Below, piece by piece: positions 35,546 to 45,673 of a stretch of DNA of 64,000 nt (the stretch's first letter is position 1; every line of letters starts with the position of its first letter). Source of the DNA: Plebeiibacterium sediminum (GTDB lineage Bacteria > Bacteroidota > Bacteroidia > Bacteroidales > Marinilabiliaceae); the NCBI RefSeq assembly GCF_026013605.1, contig NZ_JAPDPJ010000004.1, positions 1-64,000 of the forward strand, given 5' to 3'. A model generated the notes under the pieces. That model saw only the letters and a program-made list of their open reading frames with translations, made no database searches and was not told the DNA's origin. The translations under genes and the position numbers were made by a program.

Positions 35546-36587
35546 TTTTGTCTAAAAACTCTTCTTGTTGATTGTTTAGTAATTTAATTTCAATGGGGAT
35601 ATACCATATAAATTCAGAAATTGAATCTGTGACCTTTAAAATTTCTCTAAGTCTAACAGCATCTTTTTCTGTTGTTAAAATGATTTTTTGTTTCCCATTT
35701 AGGTTATTAAATCGCTTTTCAATTTTTTGTAAATCAACTTCTTTAAATTGATAATGGTCGGCAAACTGAATTAAATCAACATTATTTGAAAAAGCGTTTA
35801 CATATTGGAGTAGCGGTTTTGGGTTTGCAATACCTGTTACTAATAGTATGTTTTGTTCTTTCAAATCTAAATCAGTGAGCACTTTGTTTTTGCAAAATAA
35901 CGAAATACAATTCTGATATCCAATAGTTGAGAAATAAACCGACTGGTCGGTGTCAATATTTAACCTTTTAATAATATTGCATTGTTCGGCTATACTAAGC
36001 TTTTCGGGACATTTATTTACTAAAATAATATTGGCTCTTTTTTTGCCTGATATGGGTTCTCGTAATTCTCCTGCAGGTAGCATCAGGTCTTTCCATAGTG
36101 GTCTGTTGTAATCAGTAACAAGTATACTTAGTCCTGGTTTTACATATCTGTGTTGGTATGCATCATCCAAAATAATAACTTCTGGTTTATTATTGAGCTC
36201 CAACATTGCATCTATTCCTTCAACTCTTTTTTCGGCCACAGTAACTAATAATTGTGGGAATTTTGATTTGATCTGAAATGGTTCATCTCCAATATCCAAA
36301 GCTGTACTTTTATCATCAGAAATAATTACACCGGTTGTTTTTCGCTTATAACCTCGACTTAATAAAGCCAGTTTGTAGTTTTCAATTAGAGATTTAATCA
36401 GGAATTCGGTTAATGGTGTTTTTCCTGTTCCGCCAACAGTGATATTCCCTACAGAGATTAAGGGAAGTGGGTATTTTTTTGAAGGGAGTTTACCTATATC
36501 AAAAAGAAAATTTCGAATACGGATGATGATACCGTATAAAACAGATATTGGGAAAAGAGTAAGTCGTATGTATTTCAGTATTTTCAT
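35517..36587 (-). CDS. lpxK: Tetraacyldisaccharide 4'-kinase
   Basis: 356 aa. Phosphorylates the lipid A disaccharide precursor at the 4' position on the inner face of the cytoplasmic membrane. An N-terminal membrane anchor region (about 8-28, LFPISVLYGIIIRIRNFLF) is followed by the Walker A GGTGKTPLTEF (about 52-62), DDAYQHRYVKPGLSILVTDY (Walker B-like) and TTEKDAVRL near the C-terminus. It is followed by, and overlaps, the purine nucleoside phosphorylase gene. A terminator separates it from sppA upstream. Confidence 0.93.
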   Translation of the reverse strand: MKILKYIRLTLFPISVLYGIIIRIRNFLFDIGKLPSKKYPLPLISVGNITVGGTGKTPLTEFLIKSLIENYKLALLSRGYKRKTTGVIISDDKSTALDIGDEPFQIKSKFPQLLVTVAEKRVEGIDAMLELNNKPEVIILDDAYQHRYVKPGLSILVTDYNRPLWKDLMLPAGELREPISGKKRANIILVNKCPEKLSIAEQCNIIKRLNIDTDQSVYFSTIGYQNCISLFCKNKVLTDLDLKEQNILLVTGIANPKPLLQYVNAFSNNVDLIQFADHYQFKEVDLQKIEKRFNNLNGKQKIILTTEKDAVRLREILKVTDSISEFIWYIPIEIKLLNNQQEEFLDKIVKYVKQNK

Positions 36588-36593
36588 AAACGG

Positions 36594-36625
36594 AAAAAAA
36601 GGCTACTCTTTTTTGAGTAGCCTTT
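36594..36625 (-). terminator. Terminator behind sppA
   Basis: GGCTACTC-TTTTTT-GAGTAGCC with A and T runs at the flanks. It lies between sppA and lpxK on the minus strand. Confidence 0.85.
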
Positions 36626-36646
36626 GGTATACAAAAGTAATAAAAC

Positions 36647-38416
36647 TTAGTTTATTTCAATATTGTAAGGCATACGTGCCTGTATAGGTTCTATTTCCTT
36701 AATTTTATTCAGGAACTCAACTTCTTTTAGGTTAATACCTAAAAATACTTTTGCAGCATATGCTTTAGCTTCAGTAGACATGTCTTTAAGAACTTGTTCT
36801 AATGGAGAAAGTTCAATTTCTGGCATTTCTTTTATTCGGTATGTATCAAGACCAGCTTTTTCTTTGGCAATTTCAATAGCAGTATTTAAACCTCCCATCA
36901 CATCGACTAAGTTAATGTTCGTTGCATTTTCGCCACTCCACACTCGTCCTTGACCAATCTCATCAATTTTATCAGTAGTTGTATTTCTACCATCAGCACA
37001 TCTGCCAATAAATACTTCATAAAATTTATTTACATAGTTCTGAAAAATATCTTTTTCATCCGATGTAAATGGACGTGTAATACTTGGTACATCAGAGAAT
37101 TTGTTGGTTTTTACACCATCAAAAGTAATTCCTAATGTCTTGTTCATTAATTTTTGTGTGTTAGGAATCATACCAAAAACACCAATTGAACCAGTAATAG
37201 TTGTAGGAGTAGCTACAATTGTATCCGCAGCACATGCAATATAGTATCCACCAGATGCAGCGACATCTCCCATTGAAACAATAACAGGTTTTGTTTCCTG
37301 ACAAAGTTTTACTTCGCGCCAAATAATATCCGATCCACTACCAGAACCTCCAGGTGAATTGATTCGCAATACAACAGCTTTAATAGAGCTATCTTTTCTG
37401 GCTTTACGAATAGTTTTGCTCAACTCATCAGACTTAATACCTTCATCACTGGTTCCATCAATTTCTCCTTCAGCATAAATAACTGCAATCTTATTTTTAA
37501 TTAATCCCTTAGTCTCTTTAGGAAGATACACATAATCGTAATCAGATAAACTAACTTGTTCAATGTCATCAGATTCTTTTGTATTCGTTATTTCTTTTAG
37601 TTCTGAAATTACTTCATCCTTGTACATTAAGCCGTTTAAAAGACCAGCATCAACAAATAATTGGTTGTTCAGAAACATTGTTCCATTATCAGCAATCTCA
37701 TTTATTTTATCAGAACTAATGTTTCTCGTTTCAGCAATATCATTAACTACATTGTTCCAAATAGAAGACGTGTATGCTATGGTTTGCTCTTTAGCAGGTT
37801 CACTCATTTTATCTAAAATATAAGGTTCAACTGCAGACTTAAATTTACCGTGTTTAAAAATTTGAACTTCAACACCTAATTTTTCAAGAGCTCCCTTATA
37901 AAAAGTACGTTGTGAACTTAATCCTTTTAGTTCAAGCATTCCTTGTGGTGGCAGGTATATGTTATTAGCTACAGAAGCCAGATAATACCCTTTTTGAGAA
38001 TAGTCTGGAGAAAAGGCTGTGATAAACTTTCCTGATTCTTTAAATTTAATTAGTGCATTTCTGATTTCACTTAGTGTAGCATAGCCTGTTGCCGGAGTTC
38101 CGCATTCTAAAAATATTCCATTGATATTTTCATCTTGTGATGCTTTTTCAATGTTTTTTAAAATCTGATTTAAACCTAAGGCAGAATTTTTAAAAGGAGA
38201 GTCACCAACTAGTTCTGTTAATGGATTAAAAACAGTGCGATCCTTAATTACTTTGTTTAAATTGATTGTAAGTAGTGTGTTATGTTTTATTTTCACTTGC
38301 TTTTCACTACTTGAAGTGATTCCTGCAATTACCATGAAGAAAATCAGAATGATAAAAAGAGCAGTAAAAATAGAACCTAATACTGTAAATAGTAACGATC
38401 TGAAAAATTTTGCCAT
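36647..38416 (-). CDS. sppA: Signal peptide peptidase SppA, 67-kDa type
   Basis: 589 aa from ATG 38416 (MAKFFRSLLFTVLGS); an upstream start at 38485 would add 23 residues and spoil the N-terminal anchor. One membrane helix near the N-terminus (about 8-32), then tandem S49/ClpP-like domains. The general-base Lys lies in FKHGKFKSAVEPY in the first half and the nucleophilic Ser in GDVAASGGYYIA in the second half, as in E. coli SppA. It degrades released signal peptides at the membrane. Normal length. Divergent from folK. Confidence 0.93.
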   Translation of the reverse strand: MAKFFRSLLFTVLGSIFTALFIILIFFMVIAGITSSSEKQVKIKHNTLLTINLNKVIKDRTVFNPLTELVGDSPFKNSALGLNQILKNIEKASQDENINGIFLECGTPATGYATLSEIRNALIKFKESGKFITAFSPDYSQKGYYLASVANNIYLPPQGMLELKGLSSQRTFYKGALEKLGVEVQIFKHGKFKSAVEPYILDKMSEPAKEQTIAYTSSIWNNVVNDIAETRNISSDKINEIADNGTMFLNNQLFVDAGLLNGLMYKDEVISELKEITNTKESDDIEQVSLSDYDYVYLPKETKGLIKNKIAVIYAEGEIDGTSDEGIKSDELSKTIRKARKDSSIKAVVLRINSPGGSGSGSDIIWREVKLCQETKPVIVSMGDVAASGGYYIACAADTIVATPTTITGSIGVFGMIPNTQKLMNKTLGITFDGVKTNKFSDVPSITRPFTSDEKDIFQNYVNKFYEVFIGRCADGRNTTTDKIDEIGQGRVWSGENATNINLVDVMGGLNTAIEIAKEKAGLDTYRIKEMPEIELSPLEQVLKDMSTEAKAYAAKVFLGINLKEVEFLNKIKEIEPIQARMPYNIEIN

Positions 38417-38539
38417 AAAATGTAAGGTTAAAATATGAGTTCGAATTACTAACAAATGTATTAAAAGTTTTAAATTGGCAGCCAACTTTTTATAAAAAAG
38501 GAGTTTTGGATAGGTATTACTAAGATATGATGTAGTTAT

Positions 38540-39028
38540 ATGAGCAAAGTGTTGTTGTTAATAGGAGGGAATGAAGGTGACAGGATGGATAATATTAAAA
38601 TGTCAAAGGATTTAATTGAAGAAAGAATTGGTAGGATAACAAATGAATCCGGTATTTACGAAAGTGAACCCTGGGGATTTGAGCATGCTCAGAACTTTTT
38701 GAACCAGGTGTTGGAAGTTAAATGCACTATGGATGCGATGGATATATTAGAAATCTCTCAATCTATTGAAAAAGAATTAGGTCGTAAAGCAAAAACTACT
38801 AAGGGTTATGAAGGAAGAACCATGGATATTGATATCCTGTTTTATGAAGATTTAGTAAAAAAATCTGCCCGTTTAACTATTCCGCACCCACAATTACATA
38901 AAAGAAAATTTACTTTACTGCCACTTGTTGAGAAATGGGAAAATCTCCTTCATCCAACACTCCATAAAACCATGAAAGAATTATTGATTGAGTGCGAAGA
39001 TGAAGGATGGGTCAAGAAGTTTAAGTAA
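38540..39028 (+). CDS. folK: 6-hydroxymethyl-7,8-dihydropterin pyrophosphokinase
   Basis: 162 aa. Transfers pyrophosphate from ATP to hydroxymethyl-dihydropterin in folate synthesis. Motifs: LLIGGNEGDRMDNI, YESEPWGFEHAQNFLNQV, and the catalytic loop and metal Asp pair in GYEGRTMDIDILFYED, then IPHPQLHKRKFTLLPL. Single-domain, normal size. It ends 1 bp from the convergent upp stop with no terminator between them, so transcripts probably overlap. Confidence 0.95.
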   Translation: MSKVLLLIGGNEGDRMDNIKMSKDLIEERIGRITNESGIYESEPWGFEHAQNFLNQVLEVKCTMDAMDILEISQSIEKELGRKAKTTKGYEGRTMDIDILFYEDLVKKSARLTIPHPQLHKRKFTLLPLVEKWENLLHPTLHKTMKELLIECEDEGWVKKFK

Positions 39029-39029
39029 A

Positions 39030-39683
39030 TTATAATTTTGTTCCAAAGGCCAAATCACCAGCATCACCTAGTCCTGGAACAATGTATTTTTTATCATTAA
39101 GTGTTTTATCCACAGCTCCAATCCAAAGTGTAATATTTTCAGCAGCCATATTTTCTTTAATGTATTCCAAACCTTCTTCACTTCCAATTATTGAAGCAAT
39201 ATGAATGTGCTTTGGTTTTCCTTTGGTTAAAATGGCTTTGTAGGCCAATTCCATAGAGGCACCACTTGCTAACATTGGGTCAGTAAGAATAACCGTTTTT
39301 CCTTCAAGTGATGGAGATGAAATGTATTCAATATGAATATCAAATTCACCTTTTTCATTATATTTTCTGTAGGCAGATACAAAGCAGTTCTCAGCGCTAT
39401 CGAAATAGTTTAATACCCCTTGGTGCAAAGGAAGACCGGCTCTTAAAATTGTTGCAATAACAACATTCTCCTCGTATACAAATTCGTGAGAAGTACCAAG
39501 AGGAGTAGTTACATCGATGCTTGTATAACTTAATTCTTTACTGATCTCATAGGCTAAAATTTCGCCCATGCGTTCAATGTTTCTTCTAAAACGTAAAGGA
39601 TCTTGCTGAATTTCTTTATCCCTGATCTCTGCAATAAACTGATTGAAAAGTGAATTTTTCTTGTTGAAAATATGGATATCCAT
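39030..39683 (-). CDS. upp: Uracil phosphoribosyltransferase
   Basis: 217 aa. Makes UMP from uracil and PRPP. The PRPP motif is VILTDPMLASGASMELAY (about 131-148), the uracil-binding C-terminus GLGDAGDLAFGT, and ILRAGLPLHQGVL lies earlier. Cytosolic, normal length. It lies 16 bp downstream of the sugar aminotransferase gene on the same strand; co-transcription is likely though functions are unrelated. Confidence 0.94.
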   Translation of the reverse strand: MDIHIFNKKNSLFNQFIAEIRDKEIQQDPLRFRRNIERMGEILAYEISKELSYTSIDVTTPLGTSHEFVYEENVVIATILRAGLPLHQGVLNYFDSAENCFVSAYRKYNEKGEFDIHIEYISSPSLEGKTVILTDPMLASGASMELAYKAILTKGKPKHIHIASIIGSEEGLEYIKENMAAENITLWIGAVDKTLNDKKYIVPGLGDAGDLAFGTKL

Positions 39684-39699
39684 TTTAATAAAATTATAA

Positions 39700-40800
39700 T
39701 TAAAACTTATTTATAGCTTCTATGATATATTCTATTTCATCATTATTTAATGTTGAATAAAGAGGAATACTTACCACTTCATTGTGTATGGCTTCAGTAA
39801 TAGGTAACGATAAAGACGAAAAATCTTTAAGCGCCTCTTGTTTATGAGGAGGAATCGGGTAATGACACATTGTTCCTATTCCTAAAGATGACATATAATC
39901 CATAAACTTTTTCTGAAAACCGGTTCTAATTACAAACAAATGCCATACATGGGATTTACTATCTGTAATTTTTGGCAAAACTATGTTATCATTTTTAATT
40001 CTAGAAAGATAAATGTCAGAAATTTGTCTTCTTTCTTCAGTTTCTTTTTCAAGATGAGCAAGTTTTACATTTAGAATGGCAGCCTGTGCTTCGTCAAGTC
40101 GGGAATTAACCCCAATATATTTATTTTTATATTTTTCTGAAGAACCGTAATTTCTAATGGACTTAACGACCTCGGCAAGTTTCAAGTCATTTGTTGTAAT
40201 TGCACCTGCATCGCCCAGAGCTCCTAAGTTTTTGCCTGGGTAAAAGCTAAAAGCTGCAGCATCACCCAATGCACCGGTTTTAATTCCGTTATATTTCGCA
40301 CCAATGGCTTGAGCATTATCTTCTAATAAAAGCAGGTTGTGGGCTCTAGTGATTTTTAAAAGTTCACTTATTGCAGTAACCTGACCATATAAATGTACTG
40401 TTAAAATGGCTTTTGTTTTGGCGCTGATGGCTTCTTCAACTTTTGTAGGATCTATATTATAGGTATTTGGATCAGGTTCAATCAGAACAGGAACTAACTG
40501 ATTTTCGATAATAGCTATTATGGTTGCAATATAAGTATTCGCCGGAACGATCACTTCATCACCTTCTTTTAGTACACCTAATTCTTTGTAGCCTCTTAAA
40601 ATTAATGTCAATGCATCTAATCCATTTCCTACTCCAATCACATATTGAGTTCCAATATATTCAGAAAGTGATTTTTCAAATTTTTCCACTTGTTCACCAA
40701 GAATATACCATCCGGAGTCTATAACAGATTCAAATGCTGACATCATTTCATCTTTATATTGAATATTTTGACGTTTAAGATTTAGAAAAGGTATTTGCAT
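39700..40800 (-). CDS. DegT/DnrJ/EryC1-family sugar aminotransferase (FdtB-like)
   Basis: 366 aa. PLP-dependent aminotransferase acting on nucleotide-linked keto sugars. The Schiff-base Lys is in [18 protein letters not shown], with [11 protein letters not shown] and EDNAQAIGA as cofactor-binding motifs and [14 protein letters not shown] further on. Divergent neighbours are two FdtA-like 3,4-ketoisomerases, so the product is probably dTDP-3-amino-3,6-dideoxyhexose (Fuc3N or Qui3N), that is FdtB/QdtB activity (inference from context). It is divergent from those genes over a 77-bp shared upstream region. Confidence 0.85.
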   Translation of the reverse strand: MQIPFLNLKRQNIQYKDEMMSAFESVIDSGWYILGEQVEKFEKSLSEYIGTQYVIGVGNGLDALTLILRGYKELGVLKEGDEVIVPANTYIATIIAIIENQLVPVLIEPDPNTYNIDPTKVEEAISAKTKAILTVHLYGQVTAISELLKITRAHNLLLLEDNAQAIGAKYNGIKTGALGDAAAFSFYPGKNLGALGDAGAITTNDLKLAEVVKSIRNYGSSEKYKNKYIGVNSRLDEAQAAILNVKLAHLEKETEERRQISDIYLSRIKNDNIVLPKITDSKSHVWHLFVIRTGFQKKFMDYMSSLGIGTMCHYPIPPHKQEALKDFSSLSLPITEAIHNEVVSIPLYSTLNNDEIEYIIEAINKF

Positions 40801-40877
40801 GATGACTTTTACTTATACTAAAAAAATAGGTGTTACGTTATAATATTTATATTTGAATCAAAGATAAGAAATCTGTT

Positions 40878-41294
40878 ATGGATAATGAGGTAAGGTTTAT
40901 AGAACTTCCTAAAATAAAAGATTTACGAGGTAATTTAAGTTTTTTGGAAGATAACCATCAAATTCCCTTTAAAATTGAGCGTGTTTACTGGATTTACGAT
41001 GTACCGGGAGGGGAAGAAAGGGGAGGTCATGCTTTTAAAAATACGACTGAGTTTATATTACCTTTGTCGGGCGGAATTACAGTTGAAACGATTAGGGGAG
41101 AAGCAAAACATACCTTTAAGCTTGACACAACCCATAAGGGTATTCTTATTCCACCTTATACATGGCGTAAAATAGGTGGTTTTTTATCAAACAGTATATG
41201 TTTAGTTGTTGCAGATACAAAATTTGAGGAGAGTGAGTATTTAAGAGATTTCAACGAGTATTCTTCTGATTTTAAGAAAATATTTTCATTGTAA
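40878..41294 (+). CDS. FdtA-like dTDP-sugar 3,4-ketoisomerase, copy 1
   Basis: 138 aa. A WxcM/FdtA-type cupin: IKDLRGNLSFLED, the metal-free active-site region GGEERGGHAFKNT, and PPYTWRKIGGFLSNSICLVVAD. It isomerises dTDP-4-keto-6-deoxyglucose to the 3-keto sugar ahead of transamination. It is followed 6 bp later by a paralog. The pair, the aminotransferase and a GNAT gene form a 3-amino sugar module. Confidence 0.85.
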   Translation: MDNEVRFIELPKIKDLRGNLSFLEDNHQIPFKIERVYWIYDVPGGEERGGHAFKNTTEFILPLSGGITVETIRGEAKHTFKLDTTHKGILIPPYTWRKIGGFLSNSICLVVADTKFEESEYLRDFNEYSSDFKKIFSL

Positions 41295-41300
41295 AATGAG

Positions 41301-41735
41301 TTGAATAATTCTTCTATAAAGGATTTTATGAGTACTATACACCATTGTAAAATAATAGATATACCCAAGATATCTTCAGATAAAGGATCTCTTTCGTTCC
41401 TGGAATCTAATAGTATAATTCCATTTGACATTAAGAGGGTTTACTTTACATATGATATTCCATCAGGAGCGGAGAGAGGAGGCCATGCCCATAAAGAACA
41501 GCATGAAATTGTAATTGCGGCAAGTGGTAGTTTTAATATTATTATTGATGATGGAAACGAAAAAAAGAAGATCTTTCTAAATACTCCTCACAAAGCCTTA
41601 CATATTGTCTCTGGCATTTGGAGAGAGTTAAATGATTTTAGCACAGGAAGTGTTGTGTTGGTTATGAATTCGGGGTTATATGAAGAGCAAGATTATATTA
41701 GAAATTATAACGAGTTCAAAGTAGAAAATGATTGA
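41301..41735 (+). CDS. FdtA-like dTDP-sugar 3,4-ketoisomerase, copy 2
   Basis: 144 aa from 41301 as an ATT/alternative-type or ATG start (ATG at 41328, MSTIHHCKIIDIPKIS, is the better choice). Same cupin signature as copy 1: SDKGSLSFLES, GAERGGHAHKEQHE, SGIWRELNDFS. It aligns with copy 1 along its whole length, so it arose by tandem duplication or acquisition. One copy may make the 3-keto-galacto and the other the 3-keto-gluco form (speculative). It overlaps the GNAT gene by 8 bp. Confidence 0.8.
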   Translation: MNNSSIKDFMSTIHHCKIIDIPKISSDKGSLSFLESNSIIPFDIKRVYFTYDIPSGAERGGHAHKEQHEIVIAASGSFNIIIDDGNEKKKIFLNTPHKALHIVSGIWRELNDFSTGSVVLVMNSGLYEEQDYIRNYNEFKVEND

Positions 41736-42654
41736 AATTGTAAGATATACTCCTGATAAAAAGCAAGAATGGGATGATTTTGTAGAAAGAGCCGATAATT
41801 ATTCATTTCTATTTTTTAGAGATTATGTAGAATACCATCATTCAAGGTTTAATGATTGTTCATTAATGCTTTATGAAAAGAATAAGTTAAAGGCCTTATT
41901 GCCAGCCAATGTCAACGCTAATCATTTTTACAGTCATCAAGGACTTACTTATGGAGGGATGATTTGTAAATCAAATATTAGTTTCGAAAATGTAGTGATG
42001 TATTACGATGAATTAATTCATTTTATCAAAATGATCGGTTATCAGGTATATACTTTCAAAACTATCCCATATTTTTATCATTCATCACTTTGTCAATCTC
42101 AGGATTTTTATTTTGATATGAAAGGATCTTATAATAAAAATCAAGATTTGGGAGCTTTTATTTATTGTAGGAATCATGAATTTCCCAAATCATCAATTGA
42201 GCGTAGAAAACTTCGTTTAGATTTGTTTGCGTTTGAAGATCAGGTTTCTATAGAAGAATTTTGGCCCGTTTTAGAAAGTAATTTGAAAGAGCAACATCAA
42301 ACAACACCAATTCATACTATTGACGAAATTAAATCTCTGCAAGAGAAGTTCTCTTCTCGTATATACGTAAATGCTGTTCGAAATAATACTACAAATAAAA
42401 TAGATGCAGGATCAGTGTTATTCGATAATGGTGAAGTATTGAAAATGCAATATATAGCAACTTCTTCTGAAGGTAGGAGCAATAGAGCCATACATGCATT
42501 GTACTATTTAATTATAGATAAATTTAAAAAAAGTAAGGAGTTTATTGATTTGGGAACCTGTATGATTAATGATGATGTAAATTTAAGTCTGCTCTATTTA
42601 AAACAAAGATTTGGTGCTAGTATTTATGTTGCTAATAAATACACAAACAGGTAA
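41728..42654 (+). CDS. GNAT/FemAB-like acyltransferase in the sugar cluster
   Basis: 308 aa. The first half resembles a FemAB-type GNAT domain (LLPANVNANHFYSHQGLTYGG). The second half carries the acetyl-CoA-binding region (GSVLFDNGEVLKMQYIATSSEGRSNRAIHALYYLIIDKF). It likely N-acylates the 3-amino group of the dideoxy sugar, a role filled by a hexapeptide transferase (FdtC) in other species (inference). It overlaps the second ketoisomerase gene by 8 bp, and so is translationally coupled. Confidence 0.72.
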   Translation: MIEIVRYTPDKKQEWDDFVERADNYSFLFFRDYVEYHHSRFNDCSLMLYEKNKLKALLPANVNANHFYSHQGLTYGGMICKSNISFENVVMYYDELIHFIKMIGYQVYTFKTIPYFYHSSLCQSQDFYFDMKGSYNKNQDLGAFIYCRNHEFPKSSIERRKLRLDLFAFEDQVSIEEFWPVLESNLKEQHQTTPIHTIDEIKSLQEKFSSRIYVNAVRNNTTNKIDAGSVLFDNGEVLKMQYIATSSEGRSNRAIHALYYLIIDKFKKSKEFIDLGTCMINDDVNLSLLYLKQRFGASIYVANKYTNR

Positions 42655-42744
42655 GTAATTCTCATTTAGATGTTATCTCAATATGGGATTGACCCAATTA
42701 TATAGTATGTCTCTTATATATTTACTAAATAAACAGACGTTATA

Positions 42745-44265
42745 GTGAAAAATTATATTCCTTTTGGATTTTTAATTGTTATATCAATCTTTTTACATAG
42801 CATGAGTATTGATAAAATGCCAATGAGTGCTTTTGCATGGGCTCATGCTGATCATTATGCTTTAGCGCAAGGTTTTTTGGATAATGGATTTGACTTCTTT
42901 CACCCTAAAACATTTTCACTTAATCCGGGATTGCCTCCTGAAAAAGAGTTAGCAAATCCTCAGGGAATCACGGCAAGTGACTTTCCATTACTACATTATG
43001 TTGTTGCAATTGCTTTTAAACTTACAGGACAAGTTTCACCCATTGTGTATAGAATTATTGTATTATTATGGAGTCTTGTATGCTTTTTTATGTTATTTAA
43101 ATCAATACTTTATTTTAAAGGAAAGATATATGCCTTTCTTATATGTTCATTTGTTTTTTTACAGCCCTGCTATAGTTTTTATCAAGATAATTTTCATGTT
43201 TGTGCTACTGCCTACAATACTTTTGTTTTAGGGTTATCATATCTTTTGCATTATTTCAATAATAACAGTTATAAAAAAAAGTTTTATCTAGGAATAATCT
43301 TCCTAACCCTTGCTGCATTAATGCGTTTTATTCAGATAATTCCTATTATTGCAATACTTTGCACCTTTATAGTTCAGAGTATTAGAAACAGAAAATTTGA
43401 AATAAAAATTTTGACATGTTTAATATCTCTGTTCTGTGTGGTAAGCTATTTTATATACAATCAATTTCTTGCAAGAAAGTATGGTTCAGTATTTATGAAT
43501 GCTCCGGATTTTGTTAAAAACCTCCATGAAGTTTATTTTTATATGAAGCAAATTCTCCTGGTTTATCCAAGATTGGTGCTTCCTCCTGCTCATTTTATTG
43601 TAATTATAGCTTTAATAGTTTTGTTTTTCAAACAAACTACAATGGATAAGTTAATGAAACCACTTTTTTTATGGATGATGTTAAATGCAATTGGGGCACT
43701 ATTATTCACTATTCTAATGTTAGAAAATGTTTCTGTACATGAATATTATTCCATAGATGTCTGGCTTCCTGTAATTACATTGTTACTTATATATTTATTA
43801 TTTACCATTGATTTGACTACTCTTAAAAAGAGTAAGGTTGTTCTTTTTATCTCAGTTACATTTTTGGCTGGTTTATTTATAGCTTCTCGAAGTCAGTATA
43901 AGCGGTATGATTCAGTGTTTTCAAATGTATTAAATGGGGGAGAGGATAAAATTATTCAGACCTTTAAGGATAGTAAGTCTTATTTAGATAATATGTTATC
44001 AGAAGACCAAAAGGTCTTGATTATTTGTGAATCAGGTAGGAACATACCTCAGGTGGGTTGGCCACGTGATGTTTACCGTATAGGAGGTAATACATTTGAA
44101 TATTATAATAAGATTATGGATAAGAAGTATGATGCAATAGTTACTTATAATGCAACATTTAATGAGAAACTATTAAAATTTCATCCTGAATTTTTATCGT
44201 CCGTAGACTTTGTCAATTCAAATGGCAAAGTTACTATCTGGAAACATAAAGGGATGATTAACTAG
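42745..44265 (+). CDS. Multi-spanning membrane glycosyltransferase (GT39/ArnT-like)
   Basis: 506 aa from a GTG start at 42745. About 10-12 hydrophobic helices between residues 5 and 400, then a soluble C-terminal part (about 400-506). The first periplasmic loop, with AHADHYALAQGFLDNGFDFFHPK, resembles the acidic loop of GT-C enzymes, which use a polyprenyl-phosphate sugar donor. It probably transfers a sugar to a lipid-linked or surface glycan. An O-antigen polymerase role is less likely because of the GT-C-like start. It ends at a clear terminator. Confidence 0.72.
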   Translation: MKNYIPFGFLIVISIFLHSMSIDKMPMSAFAWAHADHYALAQGFLDNGFDFFHPKTFSLNPGLPPEKELANPQGITASDFPLLHYVVAIAFKLTGQVSPIVYRIIVLLWSLVCFFMLFKSILYFKGKIYAFLICSFVFLQPCYSFYQDNFHVCATAYNTFVLGLSYLLHYFNNNSYKKKFYLGIIFLTLAALMRFIQIIPIIAILCTFIVQSIRNRKFEIKILTCLISLFCVVSYFIYNQFLARKYGSVFMNAPDFVKNLHEVYFYMKQILLVYPRLVLPPAHFIVIIALIVLFFKQTTMDKLMKPLFLWMMLNAIGALLFTILMLENVSVHEYYSIDVWLPVITLLLIYLLFTIDLTTLKKSKVVLFISVTFLAGLFIASRSQYKRYDSVFSNVLNGGEDKIIQTFKDSKSYLDNMLSEDQKVLIICESGRNIPQVGWPRDVYRIGGNTFEYYNKIMDKKYDAIVTYNATFNEKLLKFHPEFLSSVDFVNSNGKVTIWKHKGMIN

Positions 44266-44290
44266 TTCTTTTTAAATAAGAACTTTTTTA
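44264..44290 (+). terminator. Terminator behind the membrane glycosyltransferase
   Basis: AGTTCTT / AAGAACT around TTTAAAT with a seven-T tail. The following gap to 44565 is AT-rich with no visible gene. It should hold the promoter of the next operon, but no clear TAnnTTTG box is seen. Confidence 0.75.
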
Positions 44291-44565
44291 TGTTTGCCTT
44301 CATATTGGTTGAATTTATTAATTTTTATATATCAGGTTATTGAAACGATATACTGTTTTTATGGGGTAACAATAGAGTAAACGGATAAAGTTATTAAATA
44401 TTGATTTTTATATATTCTAATTACCTTTAATTTTTGTCTTTTGTAATTAGTTTTTTTTGATAGGTAATAAGAAAAAAAAATTCATACTAATATAGACTTT
44501 TAAGGATGGTAACATAATAATTATAGAATTAGTATGTTAATATTATATGTTTTTATTACTTTAAT

Positions 44566-45660
44566 ATGAAAGTACTTTTATTGGGTGATTATAGTGGGTT
44601 CCATTATAATTTAGCAAAAGGATTAAAGAAATTAGGAGTGAATGTAACTGTAGCCTCAGAAGGTGATGGTTGGAAAAACATCACTAGAGATATTGATATT
44701 AAGCGCCCTGATAATCAAAATCGAATTACATTTCTTTATAAGCTATATCAAAATTATCATAAATTGATAGGCTTTGATATTGTACAATTGATTTCTCCAA
44801 ATTTTTTAATGTCTTCTCCTTATTTGTCAAGTGCATATTTTGATTTCTTAAAGAGAAAAAATGGTGTATTTTTTACCTGTGCAACAGGCATGGATTATAC
44901 TTATGTAAAATATGCCTTATCAGGACAGTTAGATTATTCTGTGTTTTATAATACATATATTAAGGATGATCCCTATATTAATCGAATGAAGCTTTTAGCA
45001 AGTAATAAACCGCTTGCTAAATTGGAAAAAAAAATATCCACATATTGTAATGGAATAATTGCCACTTCAAATGGATATTATGACGCATATAAGAATTCGT
45101 ATCCGAATAAAACTACGTACATTCCTCTACCTATAGATACCTCCGAGTATTCTTTTGTAAACACACTAAAACCAGAAACAGAGAAAATTAAATTCTTTGT
45201 TGGTCTAATGAATGATAGGATTGTTATCAAAGGATTAGATAGAATTTTAAAGGTTTTAAGAAAGTTAGAAATAAACTATCCTAATGAAGTCGAGATAGAA
45301 GTTGTTAATTCTGTCCCTCTGAAAGAATATACAAAACTGCTGAATAGCTCACATATCTTATGCGATCAAATTTATGCAAATGGATTAGGAATGAATGCCA
45401 TTATTGCAATGGCAAAAGGTTTAATTATTGGTAGTTGTGGAGGAGAACGTTTTTATGCAACATTAGGTGAATATGATAATAAACCAATAATAGATTTTAA
45501 CACTTCTGATGAAATGATATATTTTACGTTGGAAAAGATAATTACAAATAGAAGGTCGTTGTATGATCGAGCAATAAAAAGTAGAGAGTTTGTTGTAAAA
45601 CATTTTGATTGTGTTAAAGTCGCTAAACAATATATTGAATATTGGAAGAAATTTATCTAA
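44566..45660 (+). CDS. GT-B-fold glycosyltransferase
   Basis: 364 aa. The N-terminus MKVLLLGDYSGFHYNLAKGLKKLG is a Rossmann-like acceptor domain. The C-terminal half (about 200-364) has PLPIDTSEY, KFFVGLMNDRIVIKGLDRIL and LGMNAIIAMAKGLIIGSCGGE, equivalent to the donor-binding EX7E region of GT4-like enzymes, but without the exact EX7E. Cytosolic face. It starts an operon with the flippase (14 bp apart) and another glycosyltransferase. Confidence 0.75.
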   Translation: MKVLLLGDYSGFHYNLAKGLKKLGVNVTVASEGDGWKNITRDIDIKRPDNQNRITFLYKLYQNYHKLIGFDIVQLISPNFLMSSPYLSSAYFDFLKRKNGVFFTCATGMDYTYVKYALSGQLDYSVFYNTYIKDDPYINRMKLLASNKPLAKLEKKISTYCNGIIATSNGYYDAYKNSYPNKTTYIPLPIDTSEYSFVNTLKPETEKIKFFVGLMNDRIVIKGLDRILKVLRKLEINYPNEVEIEVVNSVPLKEYTKLLNSSHILCDQIYANGLGMNAIIAMAKGLIIGSCGGERFYATLGEYDNKPIIDFNTSDEMIYFTLEKIITNRRSLYDRAIKSREFVVKHFDCVKVAKQYIEYWKKFI

Positions 45661-45673
45661 CTAAATTATAGGT

